From contig JAEEQE010000001.1 in assembly GCA_016285145.1 (NCBI GenBank), positions 62,001 through 126,000 of the forward strand: 64,000 bases of DNA, in the 5' to 3' direction. This document shows, piece by piece, positions 26,877-35,247 of this stretch; position 1 is the first letter of the stretch, and each line of letters starts with the position of its first letter. The notes under the pieces are model-generated. The model ran no database searches and had not been told where the DNA came from. It saw only the letters and a program-made list of their open reading frames with translations. Made by a program: the position numbers and the translations under genes. The stretch comes from Bacteroidales bacterium. GTDB lineage: Bacteria > Bacteroidota > Bacteroidia > Bacteroidales > WCHB1-69.

Positions 26877-28814
26877 ATGAAGAAATTGTTTTTTACGCTG
26901 CTTTTGCTGGCTGCCGTTATTGCTCCGCTCTCCGCCCGGCAGTCCGAAAATTCCTCGTTTGAGTCTGATTGTGAAGGCTATGACATGCTGACACTCTATG
27001 ATAGCACGGATGTCTTCATGGAAGAGTCGGGGTTGAGCCACGTGCTTGTCCACAAGCGTTACCGGATTCTGTCGCAGGCCGGCGGGCGCGACTACAACAC
27101 GGTGAAGGTGGATTATGACCCGCTGTCCGCATACGCGGAAATCCGCGATGTTCGGATTTTCCGCCAAAACGGAACCGAAGAACGGGTGGAGAATGCCGTC
27201 ATGGACTATCCCGCTCCCGCCCACATGATCTATTGGGGTGCCCGCCAGAAGATGGTGACCCTCGGACGCCTTGAGCCTGGCGACGAGGTGGAAATCGTCA
27301 CCTATAAGAAGGGTTTTACGTATGCTCTTCTACAGGGGGAGGACCCCGATGCCAAATATATTCCGCCTATGCGGGGCCATTTCTATGACATAGTGCCCTT
27401 TTGGAGCGAACAACCTGTGAAGGAGAAAGTGTATCAGGTTAGTGTGTTGACATCGAAAAAACTCCGCTATGCCGTTTATCATGGAACTGTTGAATCGCAA
27501 ACCCGGACGGAGGGCGACAGAACGATTTATGTTTTTACAAAAAAGAATATATTGCCAATTGATGTTCCACGCAATACACTGGCCAATAATGATATACAAA
27601 CGAAATTGCTTCTTTCCACTGCTCAAACGTGGGAAGCCAAGTCGATGTGGTTTTATGGTGTGAATGAGGACTATGGCAGCTTCGTGCCCACTGATGAGGT
27701 GAAGGACAAGGTTGCCCAATTGCTGAAAAAGGCAAAGTCTGAGAACGACAGCATTTTCATTCTCACGCACTGGGTGGCCGACAATATGCGCTATTCGGGC
27801 ATCTCGATGGGCGAGGGCGAGGGTTTCACGTTGCACAAGTGCGAAATGAACTATACCGACCGCTGCGGGGTGTGCAAAGACAAGGCCGGCCTGCTGATTG
27901 CCATGCTCCGCGCTGCAGGCTTTCAGGCCTACGCCGCCATGACGATGGCTGGTGAGCAGATCGACGACATTCCCGCCGACCAGTTCAACCATTGCGTTAC
28001 GGTGGTGAAACGCCGCAACGGCAATTACCAGCTGCTGGATCCTACCTGGGTGCCCGGCGTACGCGAGCTCTGGTCCAGCGCCGAACAACAACAGAACTTC
28101 CTGATGGGCTTGCCGCAAGGTGCCAAGTTAGGCATCACTCCCGTGTCGAAAGCTGAAAACCACAGCCTTGACATGCGCGCCGTGACAAAAATCAACAAAA
28201 ATGGTGATCTCACGGCCCGCGTGACCATTACTGCCGAGGGGCAAAGCGACCGCACAGTACGGGTGCTCCTTTTCTCGGGCCGCCGGTCCGAATGGCAGCG
28301 TAAGGTGGAAAACCAGGTGCTGAGCCTCTATCCCAATGCGGAAATCCAATCGGTGAAATATTCCGACGAGGAGACGTATCTGCAACATCCTGTGAAGGTC
28401 ACATACAAATTCCGTGTTCCCAACTACGCGACGGTCACCGATAAGGAGATTGTCGTCACCCCCTTGTTGGCAAAAGGATTCTTCAAGGGAGCGATGAGTC
28501 ATCTCTTTTTCGACACTTCGGTGGAAACGCGGGAATACCCGTTCAAGGACCGTTGTTCACGGCTGGTGCGCATTTCTGAGACGATGACCTTGCCTGCCGG
28601 ATATACGTCGGCCACCTATCCCAAGGCACGCCATATCAAGACCGATGCGGTGACCTTTGACGGCGGTTATCGTATGGAAAACGGGAAACTGCTCTTCCAG
28701 GAAACGGTTCGTCTGGGCAAGCGTGTGTATGAGGCCTCCGATTGGCCCGCTTTTCGCTCGGCGGTGGAAAACCAACATGCCTATATGGAAAAACCGGTGA
28801 TTTTTACCAAATAA
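26877..28814 (+). CDS. Exported DUF3857 and transglutaminase-like domain protein
   Basis: 645 residues with a signal peptide (FFTLLLLAAVIAPLSA). The N-terminal half matches the DUF3857 layout (RYRILSQAGGRDYNTV...). The transglutaminase core has a full catalytic triad: Cys333 in RCGVCKDKA, His372 in QFNHCVTVV and Asp388 in LLDPTW. The C-terminal part is a beta-rich DUF3858-like region. Members are periplasmic or outer-membrane-bound and their substrates are not known; protease-like or cross-linking activity is inferred from the triad only. A bidirectional terminator follows. Confidence 0.85.
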   Translation: MKKLFFTLLLLAAVIAPLSARQSENSSFESDCEGYDMLTLYDSTDVFMEESGLSHVLVHKRYRILSQAGGRDYNTVKVDYDPLSAYAEIRDVRIFRQNGTEERVENAVMDYPAPAHMIYWGARQKMVTLGRLEPGDEVEIVTYKKGFTYALLQGEDPDAKYIPPMRGHFYDIVPFWSEQPVKEKVYQVSVLTSKKLRYAVYHGTVESQTRTEGDRTIYVFTKKNILPIDVPRNTLANNDIQTKLLLSTAQTWEAKSMWFYGVNEDYGSFVPTDEVKDKVAQLLKKAKSENDSIFILTHWVADNMRYSGISMGEGEGFTLHKCEMNYTDRCGVCKDKAGLLIAMLRAAGFQAYAAMTMAGEQIDDIPADQFNHCVTVVKRRNGNYQLLDPTWVPGVRELWSSAEQQQNFLMGLPQGAKLGITPVSKAENHSLDMRAVTKINKNGDLTARVTITAEGQSDRTVRVLLFSGRRSEWQRKVENQVLSLYPNAEIQSVKYSDEETYLQHPVKVTYKFRVPNYATVTDKEIVVTPLLAKGFFKGAMSHLFFDTSVETREYPFKDRCSRLVRISETMTLPAGYTSATYPKARHIKTDAVTFDGGYRMENGKLLFQETVRLGKRVYEASDWPAFRSAVENQHAYMEKPVIFTK

Positions 28815-28850
28815 AATAAATAGGGGTACGTTGTTTGGAGGTGAAGTGTA

Positions 28851-28888
28851 AAAAAAAAACAGGAGTGACCGCAGTCACTCCTGTTTTT
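28851..28888. terminator. Bidirectional terminator between convergent genes
   Basis: A 10-base-pair stem (CAGGAGTGAC at 28860-28869 with 28874-28883), 4-base loop, an A tract before it and a T tract after it, so it can work on both strands. Confidence 0.85.
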
Positions 28889-28908
28889 ATGTGGAAATGT
28901 CAAAAACA

Positions 28909-30018
28909 CTATTCGATGCCGATAAGTTCGATGTCGAAAACCAGCGGGCTGAAGGGAGGAATAGCGTAGTTGCCGCGTTCGCCGTAAGCCAGTTTGGAAG
29001 GGATGATGACTGTGGCCTTCTCGCCGACATGCATCTTGGACAGGGCGATTTCCCAACCGGGAATCACTTGGTGTGCGCCCAAGGTGAAGGAATAAGGCTC
29101 GCCACGCTCAACAGAGCTGTCGAACACTGTACCATCCAGCAGCTTGCCGGTATAATGGACCTTGACGGTCTGCATGTTTTGTGGCTGCGCACCCGTGCCC
29201 TTCTTGGAGGTGATGAGGTAGATGCCCTCTTCGGTGGGTTGCACTTTGATGTTGTTTTTCTGCACGTATTCGAGGATGGCCGTGCCTTCATTGGCTTCCT
29301 GCTCTCTCATTTGGGCCTCGTACTCGGCGCGTAACCGCTCAAAGTCGGCTTTGGCGATGTGTCCGTACAGCTTGATGTCCATGTAGAGCGGGTCGTCGCC
29401 GAAGGGATATTCCGTCTCCTGCATGAAGTTCTTGAAAAATTCCTGCCCATTGAAGATGAAGGTGGCGCTGTCGCCGACATGCATCATGCGGATGGCGGAG
29501 AATAAGTCGCCGTGATAGACGGAATCCATAACCATCTCATTGGGCATCATGGGAATGAGGGTGGAGTCGCCGGCGCGGAGGGAGAAGAGAATGCCAACCA
29601 GATCGCCGGTCTTGGGCATGGCAGCAGTGTCGTGGGTGTCGCCGTAGAACTGGTAATAGATGCCGGTGTCGCGGTCTTTCTTGAAACCGGGGTACTTGGA
29701 GAACTTGCCCATGCAGGCCAGCACGATGAGCACGATGGCGGCAATGCCAAGGATGGCGGCCAGAATGACGAGGAGCTTTTTCGACGATCCGCTCTTGGCA
29801 GGCGTCTCCTTAACAGGCTCTTTCTCACATGCGGCAGAGACCGGTTCCTCTGCGGCAGGCTCTTCAGCAACTGGAGCTTCTTCTGTCACAGGCTCTTCGG
29901 AAAGAATTGTCTCTTCAGCAGCAGGTGCGTCCGCAATGGGTTCCTCGTGGGTTTCTTGGTTTTCGGACTCTACAACGGGTTTGTCCAAGTTGATTTTTTC
30001 TTCGTTATTTTCTTCCAT
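28909..30018 (-). CDS. Membrane-anchored FKBP-type peptidyl-prolyl isomerase
   Basis: 369 residues. Residues 1-78 are acidic and Ala/Pro/Glu-rich (EEPVTEEAPVAEEPAAEEP), then one membrane segment (LLVILAAILGIAAIVLIVLA, about 81-100). After that comes a degenerate FKBP-like domain (DLVGILFSLRAGDSTLI..., about 135-225), a helical linker, and a complete FKBP domain at the C-terminus: VKVHYTGKLLDGTVFDSS, VIPGWEIALSKMHVGEKA, IPSKLAYGERG, PPFSPLVFDIELI. The isomerase helps proteins fold outside the inner membrane. It ends the nrnA-FKBP-FKBP run. Confidence 0.88.
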   Translation of the reverse strand: MEENNEEKINLDKPVVESENQETHEEPIADAPAAEETILSEEPVTEEAPVAEEPAAEEPVSAACEKEPVKETPAKSGSSKKLLVILAAILGIAAIVLIVLACMGKFSKYPGFKKDRDTGIYYQFYGDTHDTAAMPKTGDLVGILFSLRAGDSTLIPMMPNEMVMDSVYHGDLFSAIRMMHVGDSATFIFNGQEFFKNFMQETEYPFGDDPLYMDIKLYGHIAKADFERLRAEYEAQMREQEANEGTAILEYVQKNNIKVQPTEEGIYLITSKKGTGAQPQNMQTVKVHYTGKLLDGTVFDSSVERGEPYSFTLGAHQVIPGWEIALSKMHVGEKATVIIPSKLAYGERGNYAIPPFSPLVFDIELIGIE

Positions 30019-30063
30019 AAAAAAGATTGTTTTTTAATGATTATTGATTATTGTTGATTTTTT

Positions 30064-30594
30064 CTAAAGAACAGTTATCGTCATGGCGAGGGCCTGCCTT
30101 CCCACCACGCGGTTGCCGTCGCCGGCAACGCCGTAGGCGAGGTAGGAGGGAATGACCAAGCGGGCTTTGGCTCCGTGGCGGAGCATTTTCGCCGCCTCGT
30201 GCAGTCCGTCAATCTCTTCCGAACGGTCCACGGTGAACTGCTTCAGTCCGTCGCTGTCGGAACAGTAAATCCGTTGTCCATCCAAAAGGAAGGTCTGATA
30301 GTCCAGTGTCACCATGTCGCCTTCTTTAAGACATTCTCCTTTGCCGGGGTCCAGGATCTCGATGTACAGGCCGGTCCCGGTGCGTTGCATATCCCATTGG
30401 TAACGTTTGATGAACATCTCCATCTCCTCGTTTTCCCAGTGCAAGATCTTTTTGTTACCCTCCACGTAGGGGGCGTATTTGTCCTCTTTGGGATTATGGT
30501 CGTTGGTGACCACCTCGCCGGTGGGACGGTTCCCGCAACTGGTGAACAGCAGGATGCCGCCGAGAATCAGAACCGAAAAGAGAGGCTTTTTCAT
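30064..30594 (-). CDS. FKBP-like lipoprotein (GldI-like)
   Basis: 176 residues from the ATG at 30592-30594, which gives a proper lipoprotein signal (MKKPLFSVLILGGILLFTSC). The C-terminal part is FKBP-like: LKEGDMVTLDYQTFLLDG, LHEAAKMLRHGAKARLVIPS, YLAYGVAGDGN. It resembles GldI, an isomerase lipoprotein of the gliding/type IX secretion group, in size and position of the lipid anchor; the identity with GldI is uncertain. The ATG overlaps the nrnA stop as ATGA, showing coupling. An in-frame start 10 codons upstream would spoil the lipoprotein signal. Confidence 0.8.
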   Translation of the reverse strand: MKKPLFSVLILGGILLFTSCGNRPTGEVVTNDHNPKEDKYAPYVEGNKKILHWENEEMEMFIKRYQWDMQRTGTGLYIEILDPGKGECLKEGDMVTLDYQTFLLDGQRIYCSDSDGLKQFTVDRSEEIDGLHEAAKMLRHGAKARLVIPSYLAYGVAGDGNRVVGRQALAMTITVL

Positions 30595-31619
30595 TTTTCG
30601 GATGCGGAAAGTTGGGCGTGACACTCTTTGACTACTTTCTCGAAATAGGCGATGGCCTCTTGGATGGTCCCGTCGAAGAAGGCGCCGGCGGCATTGTGGT
30701 GCCCACCGCCTTCAAAATACTTGCGGGCCAGCAGATTGACATCGATGAGGCCTTTGGAACGGAACGAGAAACGGATGCGGTTCTCGCGTTCGGTGAAAAA
30801 GGCCGTGTATTGCACGTTGTTGATGGAAAGACCGTAATTGACAAATCCCTCGGTATCACCGATTTGAAAGTTGTTCTCGGCTAAGTCCTTTTTAGTTAAG
30901 TACATATAGGAAGCCCCGTATTCCGGCATCACTTTGAGTCGTTTGGACAGGGCCAGTCCGAGGAGGCGCATGCGGCTTTCGTTGTAGTTGTCATAGACTT
31001 TCCGGTGGATGGCTTCGCCGTTGATGCCGGAGGCGATGAGCTTGCCTAACACCTCGTAAGTGCCTGGCTGGTCGCAAGAGTAGGTCACAGAACCGGTGTC
31101 GGTGATGATGCCGACGTATAGGGCTTCCGCAATCGGGCGCGTGAAGGGCCGTTCCGGGGTGAGGTATCGGTACAGGAAGTCATAGACCAGCTCGGAGGCG
31201 GAACTGGTGTCCGGAGTGGAGTACATGACATCGCATTGGATTTCGGGCTGCACGTGGTGGTCGATGAGAATCTTGAACGCGGGCGATTTGCGTATGTTCT
31301 GCTCCAACTCCTGGCCGGCGCGGTGTGGCGCGTTCATGTCCACGATGAAGAGCATGTCAGCCTCCATGATGGCTGTGCGGGCTGTCTTCAGCTGCTTCTG
31401 CGCGACGATGATGTCCTCCGCACCCTCCATCCAGTGTAGGAAGTCGGGGAAGGCGTTGGGCGACACGACGGTGACCTCGTAGCCGTCGGCCTTGAAGTAG
31501 TGGTAAAGAGCTAATGCACAGCCAACAGCATCCCCGTCGGGATTGAAGTGGAAGACGATGCAGATCCTCTTGGATACCGCCAATGCGTCTTTAACTTTTT
31601 GAATGTCTTGTTTTTTCAA
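30591..31619 (-). CDS. nrnA: DHH-family phosphoesterase, NrnA-like oligoribonuclease/pAp phosphatase
   Basis: 342 residues with the TTG start used here. DHH motifs are in order: HFNPDGDAVG (about residues 24-33), VDMNAPHR (about 93-100), IDHHVQP (about 119-125) and the DHHA1 end motif GGGHHNAAGAFFDG. NrnA degrades short RNA oligonucleotides and can dephosphorylate pAp. The TTG at 31617-31619 was preferred because the -7 box at 31640-31647 places transcription start near 31633, after the only upstream ATG at 31700, and because family members begin about 20 residues before the first motif. It leads the FKBP genes. Confidence 0.85.
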   Translation of the reverse strand: MKKQDIQKVKDALAVSKRICIVFHFNPDGDAVGCALALYHYFKADGYEVTVVSPNAFPDFLHWMEGAEDIIVAQKQLKTARTAIMEADMLFIVDMNAPHRAGQELEQNIRKSPAFKILIDHHVQPEIQCDVMYSTPDTSSASELVYDFLYRYLTPERPFTRPIAEALYVGIITDTGSVTYSCDQPGTYEVLGKLIASGINGEAIHRKVYDNYNESRMRLLGLALSKRLKVMPEYGASYMYLTKKDLAENNFQIGDTEGFVNYGLSINNVQYTAFFTERENRIRFSFRSKGLIDVNLLARKYFEGGGHHNAAGAFFDGTIQEAIAYFEKVVKECHAQLSASEK

Positions 31620-31639
31620 AGCATTTTGGTTTGAGCGTG

Positions 31640-31647
31640 CAAAAGTA
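31640..31647 (-). promoter_or_regulatory. Promoter -7 box of the nrnA-FKBP operon
   Basis: Minus-strand TACTTTTG followed by C. It lies downstream of the ATG at 31700 in the same frame, which argues for the TTG start at 31619. Confidence 0.6.
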
Positions 31648-31660
31648 CAAAAAAAAGTGT

Positions 31661-31668
31661 TATTTTTG
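31661..31668 (+). promoter_or_regulatory. Promoter -7 box of the TolC-like gene
   Basis: TATTTTTG followed by C, about 39 bases before the ATG at 31707. It is only 13 bases from the minus-strand -7 box of nrnA, so the two polymerases would compete. Confidence 0.6.
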
Positions 31669-31706
31669 CGGCTTATTAAAATAAGGTTGAAATTAATCAT
31701 AACAGT

Positions 31707-32963
31707 ATGAAGGGACTATACTTGCTGATTCTGTTCCTGAGCTTCATTTTCCCGATTTCCGCCCAGCAGACGGTCACTATTGAGGAGTGCCAGCAGTGGG
31801 CCATCGCGCAAACGTCGGCTAATGTCCAAAAGAATCTTAACGAGCAGATCCTCAAGACCAATCTCAACAACGCAGCCTCACACCTTTTCCCGAAACTCTC
31901 CATCAACGGGCTTTTCTCGTACGAGTCGGCGGAGGTGCCTGACATATACCCGTTTGACGAACAGCCTTTGTATGCCAAAATGCAGTACCACATCGGCCTG
32001 GATCTTGAACAAACGCTGTTCGACGGTTGCCGTATGTTTTACGGACGGCGGTTTGCCACCCTGCAGAACGATGCGGAAATCCTGAAAATCGAACTTTCGA
32101 TGAATGAGATGAAGGCCAACGTCATCAACCTCTATTTGAATCTGCTGATTTTGGACAAGCAATTGGGCATTATTGAAAACGTGCAGAGTACCTTCAAAGA
32201 CCAGATACAGCAACTGCAGGTCTTGCTCAAAGAGGGTGTCATCATGCAGAACACACTCTCCCAGATGGAACTGGAGGATCTTAAAATCCAGCAACAGCAC
32301 GATGAACTCATGGCCAAACGCGAATCCATCATATCATCGTTGTCCATCCTGACCGGCCGCGACCTTACCAACGCACAATTTGCGGTGCCGCAGCTCTCCG
32401 GCGTTGACACCACGGCCAGTTCGTCCCGCCTTGAATTCGAGATTTTTGAGAACCAGACGAAACAGATGGATTTCCAACGGAAGCTGCATTTCTCCAGCAG
32501 CCTTCCTAAAATCGCCCTTTTTGCTACCGGCGGCTATGGCCGTCCCGACTACCAGTTCTACTTCAGCCGTCCCGACTGGTATTATATGGCCGGCGTCACC
32601 TTGCACGTGCCGCTCATCGACTGGGCCAAGACATCCGGATTGGGCAAGGTGATTGAAATCCAGAAGGAAATACTGCAAAGTCAGGAATCCGACTTCAAGA
32701 AATCAAACCAGATCGCCATCCAGGATAAGCTGAATGAAATCCGGCGGATCGAGAAACTTTTGGAACTGGACAAGGCCATCACGGAGAAATACAAGGCGGT
32801 GACCAAGAGCTACTCCAGCCAGCTGATGAATGGTACCATTACGGTCATCGATTATATCCGCCAGCATAATGATGAAGTCCAATCTTTAATGAATCAAGAA
32901 GTTCACAATATACAGCTGATTAAGGCGAAATATGAATTGTTGGCGTTGAAAGGACAGTTGTAG
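31707..32963 (+). CDS. TolC-family outer membrane protein
   Basis: 418 residues with signal peptide (LLILFLSFIFPISAQ) and the repeated helical hairpin layout of outer membrane efflux proteins: TIEECQQWAIAQ at the start, NLYLNLLILDKQL, YMAGVTLHVPLIDWAK. TolC-type trimers form exit ducts across the periplasm and outer membrane. No membrane fusion or pump gene is beside it; the next genes are rnfDGEA after 51 bases. Its partner is therefore unknown. Confidence 0.85.
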   Translation: MKGLYLLILFLSFIFPISAQQTVTIEECQQWAIAQTSANVQKNLNEQILKTNLNNAASHLFPKLSINGLFSYESAEVPDIYPFDEQPLYAKMQYHIGLDLEQTLFDGCRMFYGRRFATLQNDAEILKIELSMNEMKANVINLYLNLLILDKQLGIIENVQSTFKDQIQQLQVLLKEGVIMQNTLSQMELEDLKIQQQHDELMAKRESIISSLSILTGRDLTNAQFAVPQLSGVDTTASSSRLEFEIFENQTKQMDFQRKLHFSSSLPKIALFATGGYGRPDYQFYFSRPDWYYMAGVTLHVPLIDWAKTSGLGKVIEIQKEILQSQESDFKKSNQIAIQDKLNEIRRIEKLLELDKAITEKYKAVTKSYSSQLMNGTITVIDYIRQHNDEVQSLMNQEVHNIQLIKAKYELLALKGQL

Positions 32964-33014
32964 TTATAGAATATTAGTATCGGGTATAGAGATTATTTTT
33001 AAAAGTTACGATAA

Positions 33015-33974
33015 ATGAACAGATTATTAAACGTTTCCGGTTCGCCCCATGTTCACAGCGATGATACCGTGCAGAAAATCATGTGGTCGGTGGTTATCGC
33101 CCTGATACCGGCATTTATGGTGTCCGTCTTCTATTTCGGACTGCCAGTAATTATTCTCACAGCGGTGTCTGTGGGATGTTGTGTCTTGTTTGAGTATCTG
33201 ATTCAGCGGTTCATGCTGAAGCAGAAGCCTACCGTCAGCGATGGTTCGGCGGTGGTGACGGGTCTGCTGCTCGCGTTCAACGTGCCCGCCAACCTGCCGA
33301 TTTGGATGATGGTGGTGGGTGCTCTTGTGGCCATCGGCATCGCCAAGATGCCCTTCGGCGGCCTCGGGCACAACCCCTTCAACCCGGCACTCGTGGCCCG
33401 TGTGTTCCTTCTTATCGCCTTCCCGGTGGCCATGACCACCTGGCCGTTGCCCACCCCGATCTGGAGTTTCGGCGCCGATGTGGTGACGGGACCCACTCCG
33501 CTCGGCATCCTGAAAGAGGGTGCGAATGTGGAGATGCCCACCTACATGAACATGCTCATCGGCCAAATGGGCGGCAGTTTCGGCGAGGTGTCCGCCATCG
33601 CCCTGCTGATCGGTGCCATCTTCCTCCTCTGGAAGCGCATCATCACCTGGCACATCCCCGTGGCCTTCATCCTGACGGTCTTCGTGGTGGCCGGCATCTT
33701 CTGGCTGGTGGATCCCACCCAATATGCCAACCCGTTCTTCCATCTCCTCACCGGCGGCCTTATCCTCGGCGCCTGCTTCATGGCCACCGATATGGTGACC
33801 TCGCCGACATCCCCCGTGGGAATGCTCATCTTTGGCTGCGGCTGTGGCCTGTTGACCATTATCATCCGTCTCTTCGGTGCCTATCCCGAAGGCGTCTCTT
33901 TTTCCATCCTGCTGATGAATGCGTTAGTACCGCTCATCAACCGCTGGTTTGTTCCCAAAACGTTTGCCAAATAA
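33015..33974 (+). CDS. rnfD: Rnf electron transport complex subunit D
   Basis: 319 residues with about nine membrane segments. RnfD is an inner-membrane subunit of the ferredoxin:NAD oxidoreductase that pumps sodium or protons and carries a covalently bound flavin. The usual opening SPHVHSDDTVQKIMWSV, GGLGHNPFNPALVARV and TGPTPLG (about residues 158-164, place of the flavin threonine) are seen. The C-terminal LGACFMATDMVTSP and YPEGVSFSILLMNALVPLI are typical. It could also be called NqrB-like, but its length and context fit Rnf. Confidence 0.93.
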   Translation: MNRLLNVSGSPHVHSDDTVQKIMWSVVIALIPAFMVSVFYFGLPVIILTAVSVGCCVLFEYLIQRFMLKQKPTVSDGSAVVTGLLLAFNVPANLPIWMMVVGALVAIGIAKMPFGGLGHNPFNPALVARVFLLIAFPVAMTTWPLPTPIWSFGADVVTGPTPLGILKEGANVEMPTYMNMLIGQMGGSFGEVSAIALLIGAIFLLWKRIITWHIPVAFILTVFVVAGIFWLVDPTQYANPFFHLLTGGLILGACFMATDMVTSPTSPVGMLIFGCGCGLLTIIIRLFGAYPEGVSFSILLMNALVPLINRWFVPKTFAK

Positions 33975-33992
33975 CCATAAAACCTATTGATT

Positions 33993-34580
33993 ATGACAGC
34001 TAAGAAAGAATCATTGTTACGACTGGTGGTGGTGCTGACCGCGATAGCCTTGGTGGCCGGTCTGGCTCTTACCGGTGTCTATGCCCTCACCAAAGATCCT
34101 ATTGAGACGGCACAGGCAGCAAAGAAACAAGAAGCTTTGAATAAGGTGCTTCCCGGTTTTAAAGGTGAAATAAAGGATATTACGACTAAGGATGCCGATG
34201 GCGAGGATATTCTTGTCCATCTGGCCGTCAACCCCGACGGTTCCCTCTTCGGGGCGGGCGTGGAGACCTATACGAAAAAGGCCTTCGCCGGACGCTTCGA
34301 CTTGATGGTTGGCTTTGATTTGACTGGTACCATACTGAATACGGAAGTGATCAAAGCCGGTGAAACCCCAGGCCTGGGTGATAAGATTAACAAGGATAAG
34401 AGCGATTTCGCACTCCAGTTCAGCAATCGAAACCCTAAGGATTTCAAATTGGTTGTGAAGAAAGACGGTGGCGATGTGGATGCCATTACGGCGGCCACCA
34501 TCTCGTCTCGCGCCTATTGCGATGCCGTGCAGCGCGCCTACGATGTTTTTATGAAAGTAAAGGAGGATTATCATGAGTAA
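33993..34580 (+). CDS. rnfG: Rnf electron transport complex subunit G
   Basis: 195 residues from the ATG at 33993. One N-terminal membrane segment anchors a periplasmic FMN-binding domain. The flavinylation region reads VDAITAATISS (about residues 162-172); the common motif is SGAT, so Gly is Ala here while the threonine is kept. KAGETPGLGDKI (about 119-130) is the usual ETPGLG motif. A TTG two codons upstream is in frame but unlikely to be the start. Its end overlaps rnfE by 8 bases. Confidence 0.92.
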   Translation: MTAKKESLLRLVVVLTAIALVAGLALTGVYALTKDPIETAQAAKKQEALNKVLPGFKGEIKDITTKDADGEDILVHLAVNPDGSLFGAGVETYTKKAFAGRFDLMVGFDLTGTILNTEVIKAGETPGLGDKINKDKSDFALQFSNRNPKDFKLVVKKDGGDVDAITAATISSRAYCDAVQRAYDVFMKVKEDYHE

Positions 34581-35196
34581 AATAAAGATTTTAACCAAAG
34601 GTTTCTTCAAGGAGAATCCGAGCCTTATACTGGTGCTCGGCATGTGCCCCACATTGGCCGTCACCACCTCTGTGAACAACGCATTAGGCATGGGTGCCGC
34701 CACGACCTTCGTGTTGCTGATGTCCAACATCATCATCTCCCTGCTGAAGAATGTGATTCCCGACAAGGTGCGTATCCCGTGCTTCATCGTGATTATCGCC
34801 ACCTTCGTGAGTATGGTGGATTTGATTATCCAAGGCTTTGTGCCCGCCCTGTCCGAAAGTCTCGGTGTGTTCATCCCCCTGATTGTGGTCAACTGCATCG
34901 TGCTGGGTCGTGCCGAGGCCTTCGCCAGCAAAAACACGGTGTTCGACTCCATGCTCGACGGTCTTGGAATGGGCATCGGCTTCACCATCTCGCTGGTGCT
35001 GATCGCCGCCGTGCGCGAGGTGTTGGGCGCCGGTTCCTTCATGGGCTGGCAGTTCATCCCCTCCGACTACAATATCCTGATTTTTGTGCTCGCTCCGGGC
35101 GCTTTCCTCGTGCTTGGCTTTATCATGGCGCTGGTTCGTCATTGTGTTAATAAAGTAGAGGAAAAACGCAAAAATAAAATGTGTGCCACAAAATAA
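34573..35196 (+). CDS. rnfE: Rnf electron transport complex subunit E
   Basis: 207 residues, six membrane segments. The family motifs KENPSLILVLGMCPTLAVT, NNALGMG and VVNCIVLGRAEAFAS are clear; the two cysteines in the LGMCP and NCIVLGR motifs hold the membrane [2Fe-2S] centre shared with RnfA. The start overlaps rnfG (ATGAGTAA), so the two are coupled. Confidence 0.94.
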   Translation: MSKIKILTKGFFKENPSLILVLGMCPTLAVTTSVNNALGMGAATTFVLLMSNIIISLLKNVIPDKVRIPCFIVIIATFVSMVDLIIQGFVPALSESLGVFIPLIVVNCIVLGRAEAFASKNTVFDSMLDGLGMGIGFTISLVLIAAVREVLGAGSFMGWQFIPSDYNILIFVLAPGAFLVLGFIMALVRHCVNKVEEKRKNKMCATK

Positions 35197-35247
35197 TCGG
35201 AAGATAACGGTAACTGATATTACAAACATTTTAAAATTGAATTTGTT

